Positions 58,080 to 64,000 of a stretch of DNA of 64,000 nucleotides are shown here, piece after piece. The translations under genes were made by a program, and so were the position numbers. Source of the DNA: Apostichopus parvimensis (lineage: Eukaryota > Echinodermata > Holothuroidea > Aspidochirotida > Stichopodidae); NCBI GenBank assembly GCA_000934455.1, contig KN882225.1:520910-584909 (forward strand), given 5' to 3'. Position 1 is the first letter of the stretch. The number at the start of each line of letters is the position of its first letter. The notes beneath the pieces are model-generated. The model had not been told where the DNA came from and did not search any database. It was given only the letters and a program-made list of their open reading frames with translations.

Positions 58080-58440
58080 CAGGTAAAAATTTACCATGCT
58101 TTTACTACGGTAAATTACTAGACTTTTACCATGGTAGACCCATGGTAAGAGCGTAGTAAATAAGTGGTAAGTTACCATGGTATATCATGGTATTTTGGCC
58201 CTATGGTCATGGTATTACCATGGTTTACCATGGTAACTTACACCAAAAATACCATGTATTTACTATGCTTCTACCACATGTTCACCAAAGATTTACCACA
58301 GTGAATATTGAAGACATCAAAGTTACCGTGTATTTACCATGACTTTACCATGGTATTATCACACAAATTGAGCATACTTTAACTATGGAATACCGTGGTA
58401 CAATACCACACTTTTACCACACTCATAGTACAGTTGTACA
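58080..58440. repeat. ACCATGGTA palindrome field
   Basis: At least eight exact or near ACCATGGT palindromes and many TTTACCA / TGGTAAA halves lie within 360 bp. Self-complementary at many registers. Confidence 0.75.
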
Positions 58441-58640
58441 CAGTTGCACCTCCAATACTACAAAATTGCTTAATTTGCTCCGACAGATTCCATCATGGAT
58501 TACCTCATATAGGGGGCAGGTTGCATATGGTACAGCCGTACTTTGGTTGTTTATCACACCTCTCAGTATTTTGGGGAGTCGCTAAAGGCTGAAAGACTCA
58601 TATCTGTTGATGGGAACCTATCAATTGTGAAAAACCTTCA

Positions 58641-58720
58641 TTCTGGAGAACATACCCTGCTAGCTCCGTCGGCGCAGCAACAGACCTGAGATCAGCGGAT
58701 TGTGGATTCGAAACCCGAAA
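58641..58720 (+). tRNA. tRNA-like sequence (SINE head), plus strand
   Basis: TAGCTCCGTCGG resembles an A-box. GGATTCGAAACC at 704-715 is close to a B-box. The D-arm is defective, so this is a tRNA-derived repeat or pseudogene. A CGCTATATCGATATGAATAC tail follows near 58,890. Confidence 0.4.
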
Positions 58721-58879
58721 CACTCTTTCCATTGCTCCACTCCTACCCAGGCAAGAATTGGAGACCTGCGATGGACCTGAGCACAACCTGCACATAAATT
58801 GCTGCAACAAATTGTTGGGGATCGCCGGAATGCGTGCCTGCTTCCCATGTTCAGCGGAGTAATATTGCTTTGAGCACTT

Positions 58880-59260
58880 TCGTGGAAAGGCGCTATATCG
58901 ATATGAATACATGAACAATTATTCATCGTTCCATAATATATTATATAATAATAACAATAATAATATCTTGTTTCTTATATACCGTAGCGCCTTATCACCG
59001 AAGTATGGAAGCGCTTCACAGATATTACCCCGATCATAGACAACTTGTCGATCCTGCACTATGTGCGCTGTCCAATCTGATCGATCCAGACATACGTCAC
59101 CGGAGCGGAGCGTGTCCCCCGGGGGACATCCCATAGGGTGCAGCCACAAGCCAGCGCACATCTCTCTGCCAATTATCAATAGTTGCCTCACCCAATTAGC
59201 ACCTGGGTGGAGAGAGGCAATCGAGAAGCCGTGCTTTGTCTAACAGCACTACACTACGGA
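58880..59260. repeat. SINE-like body between two tRNA-like heads
   Basis: GCGCTATATCGATATG, an ATA-rich stretch and GTAGCGCCTTATCACCGAAG followed by AAGCGCTTCACAG form the tail-like core of a repeat. A second tRNA-like head follows in the opposite orientation. Confidence 0.4.
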
Positions 59261-59264
59261 GCAG

Positions 59265-59335
59265 CCCTTGGCTGGAATCGAACCCACGATCTACTAATCA
59301 CAAGTCCATAGCTCTACCGACTGAGCTAATCCGTC
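59265..59335 (-). tRNA. tRNA-like sequence, minus strand (pseudogene or SINE)
   Basis: Good A-box (TTAGCTCAGTCGGTAGAGC) and perfect B-box (GGTTCGATTCC, 274-284) at normal spacing. However, the acceptor stem (GACGGAT / CAAGGGC) does not pair and the anticodon stem is weak. By position the anticodon would be TGT. Most likely tRNA-derived repeat. Confidence 0.45.
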
Positions 59336-59571
59336 TAATCCACACAACGAAGATCAATACAGCTTCTACGAATGCCACTGGTAGCTCAATTTTCCAAAAA
59401 AATTCCCAAATATATACTTTCACTGCAGCATCCGAGACAATGATCACAAACGCCACATGGGTTAATTTTCGTGGTTCCGATTTCTTTATTCACGTCCGTC
59501 CAAATCAAATACAAGTAACAGGTTGACAATTAAGTTCTGAAGCATTTAACAACTGCATACGTCCGGCTGTG

Positions 59572-59684
59572 CTACTGCTCGGCTGCATTCCTCTTCACAG
59601 TTTTGACTGCGTTCGCCAGCTTCTGTCGCATCATGGCTCTTACAGCCGATGGTGTTGTTTTTGGGAACGCGCCTGTCACACGTT
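59572..59684 (-). CDS. BEN-like gene, terminal exon
   Basis: Acceptor CTTTTTCCAG, 113 bp, stop TAG. Residues RVTGAFPKTTPSAVRAMMRQ then KLANAVKTVKRNAAEQ. Starts in phase 1, matching the exon ending at 61,487. In BEN domains the last helices have the pattern FP.T....V....R.KL.NA, probably DNA-contacting. Family assignment is tentative. Confidence 0.6.
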
Positions 59685-59838
59685 CTGGAAAAAGAATGGA
59701 GACTCTAGATTAGGCTGAGTATGTTATAATAGTAATAATATAGTAATCCAACTTTTAATGCAACTATTGCAAGTGAGCAAGTCTGTACATGCAACTCCGC
59801 TACTCCTTTAACGAGAACTCGAATGACGGGGACAACTT

Positions 59839-59911
59839 AGCACGAGCGGGACTCGAACCCACAACATACTGCCGTACAATCCGCTCTACCATCTGAGCTA
59901 TGTGTAGTGCT
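59839..59911 (-). tRNA. tRNA-like sequence, minus strand
   Basis: A-box TAGCTCAGATGGTAGAGC and B-box GGTTCGAGTCC (849-859). The 3' TCGTGCT pairs with AGCACTA at 905-911 in six of seven positions, but the linker to the D-arm is too long. By position the anticodon may be ACG. Pseudogene or SINE head more likely than a working tRNA. Confidence 0.4.
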
Positions 59912-59929
59912 GTACCTTGATACTTTATC

Positions 59930-61050
59930 CTTTATATGTACACAAGACATTTTAAGGATCCAGTTTCAAATATAGAGTTTATTGCCGAAGATGCCGTTTT
60001 CAAGACGTAATTGAGGTAATTATATCAATATTATATTTAAGCTCTGGCTCATGTTAGGATAGGGAAGTATTAGTGAGTTTATGACTCACAATTCGTATTT
60101 TTGTTCCTACAACGTGGACCTAGTCTCAGCGTGGGTTACCCTATCGTGATATCGTGTGGGTAGGCCTAGGTTTATTTTTTCCGAGAATGCATAACGATGG
60201 TATTCAAGTTCAAATCGAGTATTTTCTAGGGCTTAGTTAAGTTTTGTACTGTTAAAATATATTATTATAAGTTCACATGCCTTGTTATTGTTGTATTCGA
60301 GGGCATCGTGTGTTCATTGTCCAGGCTAAGCGTGCTTTACGGTGAATTGTTTAGTGTGTAATGTATTTCGTACTATATTCCGATAGAGCGCCCTATCACA
60401 AACAAGATGGCTGCGCCCATGTTATCGTTGAATATATGTGTGTAATAGGCAAGCCACCCCAGTGAGCCTGCGTAACGTTATCTAATTATTCATTCAGGTA
60501 TTTTCTTTCATTATTCAACACTTAATGTGTTAACCAGCACTGATTAAGATTAAATTCACCTCTGTTGAAATTGGTTTTGGACAAATTGCCTCTCGCTGCT
60601 GTGGTAACCACAATTAGTTCTTCAACGATGTTTACTGTAATAAGTTACACGTTCTGTGTACGGGGAACTGGTTGAGATGTAATTTACTAGGTCAATTTGT
60701 GTTATTGTTTTATTAGTGTAATGCCCTGCCCAGAAATGGACGGAGAGATTGTAAGGCAGACGTGCCGAAATTTAAATGTCACAATCTCATAACTATTATG
60801 TGTTAAGTCTAGTGGTGCTCCCAGATCTACCCTTGTTATTGTAGTTGTTCAGACAGTGTAGAAACCACCCTAATTGGGTCACAGAGAGTACAGTTAGTCT
60901 GGTACACAATTTAGCGACTTTATTTTTATGTTTTGTTTCTTTTTTATTATCTTTCAGGGAAACCACCTGAAGGTGTGCTGCACCGTCCTTTTTGTATTTG
61001 TAGTTTTTAACATAATCTCTTGAACATGCTATGTCAGAGAATTTCCAATG
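59930..61050. other. Intron-like DNA, nothing recognised
   Basis: Lies within the last intron of the BEN-like gene. Short frames only. Confidence 0.45.
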
Positions 61051-62115
61051 AGCTGCAATGATGTCATCAAAGCAAGTTGGAAGTGAATTGGACATACGGT
61101 CCTATAAGGATATTCTCATATGGAGGATTTGCTTCAAAGCCCCGCCCACTCATGAATAATATTGAGATCGGCACCAAGATCAATAGGGACTATCTACTCA
61201 CTATGAGTAATCTGACATTGCGTCTTCCACTGTTCGTGTTCACGAGAAATTATAAGGTTTTGGGTCTGAGCCACGCCCACTCATGAAAATCGGCTCTGAA
61301 AACAATAGGGACTATCTACTCACTATGGGTATCTGTCACACAAATATGAGAACAATCTGTCACACTGCATCTTCCACTCATCGTGATCAGCTCCAAAAAA
61401 GGCTTTGGTTCTGAGCCCCGTCCATTCATGAATAGCAATGTCATCCGCACTACAAACAAACAATAGGAAACCCTTGCCGGACTCACTGATTCCAGTCAAA
61501 GTATGAGTGGCCATGTATCCGGTGCTATACAGGCCAGTTAGCATGTCGTTTACCATTTTCGTGGGTTATTGGTGATTGCACCTTTTGATCAATGCGGGCC
61601 ATCCCTGCTTCATAGGCCGTTGCGGTAATTCGGTGGGTTGTGTTGAAAAATCAAAAATATTTTGCCATTATCAGTTCGACCAATCGAGACTGTTTTCATC
61701 ATGTAACAAGAAAGCCGCTGACTTCGTGATTCCTTGCCTTTGGGTTGTTTCCCACAGGCATATGTTGATGACATACCTCAACAGTAGGCATATGGTTCGG
61801 TATGTTTGGCTTAAGGCATCATTTTTCAATCTTGCCTCCCAAACAGCGGCACCCAACGCCTTTTCTCCACTCGTTGGGCACTGGATTGTCCTCCCTACAG
61901 CATTGCTTACGGTATGTTAAACACATGGGGTATGATGAGGTCGAGCATGGCTACTGACCCCACTCTTCAATGATGTCACAAGAGCAAGTTGGAAGAGGAT
62001 CGAGCATAAAGATGGTGACATTCAAACGATTTGCTTCCAAGTCCCGCTAATTATTGAATATTAATGAGATCTGCTCGGAAAAATTATAGGCAGCATCCAC
62101 TCACCGTAGATTTTC
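61050..62115 (+). repeat. GAGCCCCGCCCACTCATGAAT repeat units around an exon
   Basis: The words AAGCAAGTTGGAAG, TTTGCTTC-AAGCCCCGCC, CACTCATGAATA and AGGGACTATCTACTCACTAT recur near 61,070, 61,265, 61,380-61,440 and 61,975-62,105. Spacing is irregular. Confidence 0.55.
61487..61604 (-). CDS. BEN-like gene, exon with LTG motif, one in-frame stop
   Basis: Acceptor GAAGCAG, donor GTGAGT, 118 bp running phase 0 to phase 1, which fits both neighbours exactly. Residues GWPALIKRCNHQ, then PTKMVNDMLTGLYSTGYMAT and HTLTGI. The LL..LF....LA..SLTG pattern is typical of BEN domains. A TAA at 61,566-61,568 interrupts the frame, so the gene is either decayed, polymorphic or misassembled here. The upstream boundary is the least certain part. 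Confidence 0.5.
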
Positions 62116-62301
62116 CATCACTAAAGTGAAAAGCAATGGGGTGAAAAGTGATCCCTTTATTTTGAACCCCCAACGCTGCGGAAGGTATGTAGATTTGACT
62201 GTGTACTATCATCCTCCACCCCCCCCCCTCCCCTGGAGTGGAATGAGATGCGAACAGTTCACTTTGACCTTATTAGTTTACACGTCAGTAGAGCCGCATA
62301 C

Positions 62302-62381
62302 CTCAACAATCTGGTTGGTGGAGCCTTCATCTGTGGATGGTTTCCTCAGCTCCCGCATCTGTGCCAACATATCCGGCAAAT
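62302..62381 (-). CDS. BEN-like gene, exon 4 of those seen
   Basis: Acceptor GATATTTCAG, donor GTATGC, 80 bp, phase 1 to 0. Residues LPDMLAQMRELRKPSTDEGS then TNQIVE. Hydrophilic linker before the BEN-like part. Confidence 0.6.
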
Positions 62382-62623
62382 CTGAAATATCAATCATGTA
62401 AATAAATTATTCAGACTCCGTTATACAATATGATGTTTCCATCAAAATGGTGTGGTGCTAAGAGCAGTGACGGCGCTACGGGACTTTGGAGACATGGGGG
62501 GAGGGTTATTTCGGTATTGCCCCACCCCGGTCCCTCCCCTCAGTTTGGAGAGGCACTGAGAAACAAGAGCCAAGGGCTACGCGATTCCTTGCCTTCAGGA
62601 GTTGAAAATGGACTCGAACTTAC

Positions 62624-62732
62624 TGGTCATTATTCTTATCATCCTCCTCAGGTTTTTGTTCTCCGCTCGCAGTTGCTTCTTTTCCTCTTTCATTTCCTCG
62701 ATCTCCTTCTCCAGTTTCTGTATGGTGTTATC
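62624..62732 (-). CDS. BEN-like gene, coiled-coil exon
   Basis: Acceptor CCATTTTTCAG, donor GTAAGT, 109 bp, phase 0 to 1. Residues DNTIQKLEKEIEEMKEEKKQ then LRAENKNLRRMIRIMT form a heptad-pattern coiled coil with a leucine/asparagine register, likely for dimerisation. Confidence 0.65.
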
Positions 62733-63039
62733 CTGAAAAATGGTATGCATTTGATTCTTACATAACCAAAACAGACTTATGAGTTTCTGAACCATGATGT
62801 CTCTATAATCATTATTTTTATGATGTGACGTCAGACGGACATGTATTTCCTATCAAGTCTGATACAAACACACCAACCATAAGTTCAATCGTATGTTAGG
62901 AACGTTTTCAATTGACTTCTAATGACCTCGAATAACCTCCAGATGACCTTCAAAATTTTCGCCACTAAATGTTGACTATATCTCGACTTCCAACCTCATA
63001 GCATATTTTACCAAATTCACAGGGGTGGGGGGGGGGGCA

Positions 63040-63215
63040 CGGTAACAACGATCGGAATTTCCGTGACCAAGCGATGAGGAGTACGGTAAGCACACAAAGA
63101 CACGCGAATTCACACGAGCATGATGACGAAGCTTTCTCCTATCACTATGCACAACTGATATTGGTACTAAATTTGTTATAGTGAGGTGAAAGAAGTGCAG
63201 TTGCTATAAATCACC
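63040..63215. other. Intron with G run near 63,025
   Basis: Intronic position between two exons. Only a short G run and SINE-like words were noticed. Confidence 0.35.
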
Positions 63216-63325
63216 TTGTCAGCAGTTGTAGTTCCTTGGGGCACCTCTGCAAGAATTTCATTCATGAAGCTCCTGTAGTTCGGTTGCTTGGATTTCTTTG
63301 TTTTCTTGTGTTGTTGCTGACAATG
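63215..63325 (-). CDS. BEN-like gene, basic exon
   Basis: Acceptor ATGTGTCTCAG, donor GTGATT, 111 bp, phase 0 to 0. Residues HCQQQHKKTKKSKQPNYRSF then MNEILAEVPQGTTTADK. The lysine-rich stretch suits nuclear import. Confidence 0.6.
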
Positions 63326-63529
63326 CTGAGACACATTCTATGAACGAAATAAGGAAAAACAGAATGCTTTTCGATTGTGTGATGGATGATTCATTTGCTA
63401 ATAAAGCAATTTCAAAATGTGCGCGAAGCACGATGGATTCCCAGAAGCAGGCAGGAAAATAACCCAAAAATTGATAGGGGAAAATGAAAAATACGTTCAT
63501 TTATTGTTTATTGAATAGCAATGACTTAC

Positions 63530-63639
63530 ATTCTCTGGCGCACTCTCGATGACTTTCCTCTTCTTTGCTCGATGTCCTCTGCCCATCGGGGCTTCCTCCT
63601 TCCTCCCTTCGAGAATCTTCTGGAGTTCTGCCGTGTCAT
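63530..63639 (-). CDS. BEN-like gene, first exon seen (NLS)
   Basis: Acceptor ATTTTCGACAG, donor GTAAGT, 110 bp, ends in phase 0. Residues DDTAELQKILEGRKEEAPMG then RGHRAKKRKVIESAPEN. RAKKRKV is a classical monopartite nuclear localisation signal. Since the exon starts in phase 1, at least one more exon lies upstream, beyond the LINE fragment or outside the window. Confidence 0.65.
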
Positions 63640-63754
63640 CTGTCGAAAATAAAATAAAATGGTGATTGGAATCGTATGCACGCGAAGAGTAGAGGTAATA
63701 TTACAATATAATATCATTAATAATAATATAATATAGTTTGTTGCTATTAATAAT

Positions 63755-64000
63755 ATATAAATTCTGTTTCTAAGCCAATTAAGTGTGGTGTTCCTGAAGG
63801 GTCCATACTTGGTCCATTGTTGTTTAAAATTTATGTGAATGACCGCTATAGAGCCAGCAATAAATTTCATATAATCTTTTATGCTGATGATACAACCTGT
63901 TCTTTTCCAGTAATGACATTGATTTTCTATTGGATACTATACAGAATGAGTTTACATATATTCATAATTGGTTTTGTGGAAATAAATTGTCATTCAATGT
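63755..64000 (+). mobile_element. LINE reverse transcriptase fragment, cut by window edge
   Basis: Residues KCGVPEGSILGPLLFKIYVN, then FYADDTTCSF, then IQNEFTYIHNWFCGNKLSFN. These are the conserved G-V-P-x-G-S-x-L-G-P, (F/Y)-A-D-D and W-F-x-x-N-K-L-S-x-N motifs of Jockey/CR1-like non-LTR retrotransposons. A frame change lies near 63,908. It lies upstream of the first seen exon of the minus-strand BEN-like gene. Confidence 0.8.

Overview
The window looks like animal (metazoan) genomic DNA, most likely a marine invertebrate deuterostome such as an echinoderm. This is inferred from AT-rich intergenic DNA, small exons with GT..AG boundaries, recurrent TAGGCCTA-type words, and several dispersed repeat families packed with AGGTCA words. 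No rRNA, bacterial operon or CRISPR array is seen. Most of the 64 kb is repeats. Host coding sequence occurs as short spliced exons or decayed fragments.

Layout. 0-1 kb: at the very edge, a hammerhead ribozyme core lies on the minus strand directly behind a pol III B-box, followed by a terminal exon of a RING-finger gene. 1-9 kb: AGGTCA-rich repeats, a SINE/MITE-like family carrying the word CTAAGCGGAGCG, and two short elements with 8-bp target-site duplications (hAT-like). 9.1-10.4 kb: one long uninterrupted integrase-like (DDE) reading frame. 11.6-12.35 kb: a 105-bp palindromic satellite. 13.5-20.2 kb: copies of a ~220-bp MITE, a duplicated block, and a 1.37-kb element with a perfect 8-bp duplication carrying a smaller MITE inside it. 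20.6-21.7 kb: an array rich in the word CGTAA. 22-36 kb: mostly AGGTCA repeats and unannotated DNA.

36.3-51.2 kb is the richest part. Two decayed DNA transposons (36.35-40.75 kb and 46.55-51.23 kb) encode related DDE-like transposases that share a C-terminal SH3/Tudor-like module. The second has ~470-bp terminal inverted repeats and an AGCA duplication. It has landed in the 5' part of a multi-exon, minus-strand tyrosine-recombinase (Crypton-like) gene with zinc fingers (41.6-46.5 kb).

51-58.5 kb: an isolated first coding exon, then a 4.25-kb element bounded by CCCTTACCAAAAAA repeats with 35-bp minisatellites near its ends, then TIR elements and an ACCATGGTA palindrome field. 58.6-60 kb: tRNA-like sequences. 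59.57-63.64 kb: six phase-compatible exons of a minus-strand gene with a nuclear-type basic region, a coiled coil and a BEN-like C-terminus. The last ~240 bp are a LINE reverse-transcriptase fragment.

Family names are from memory of motifs, without a database search. Exon limits rest on splice sites and reading phase only.
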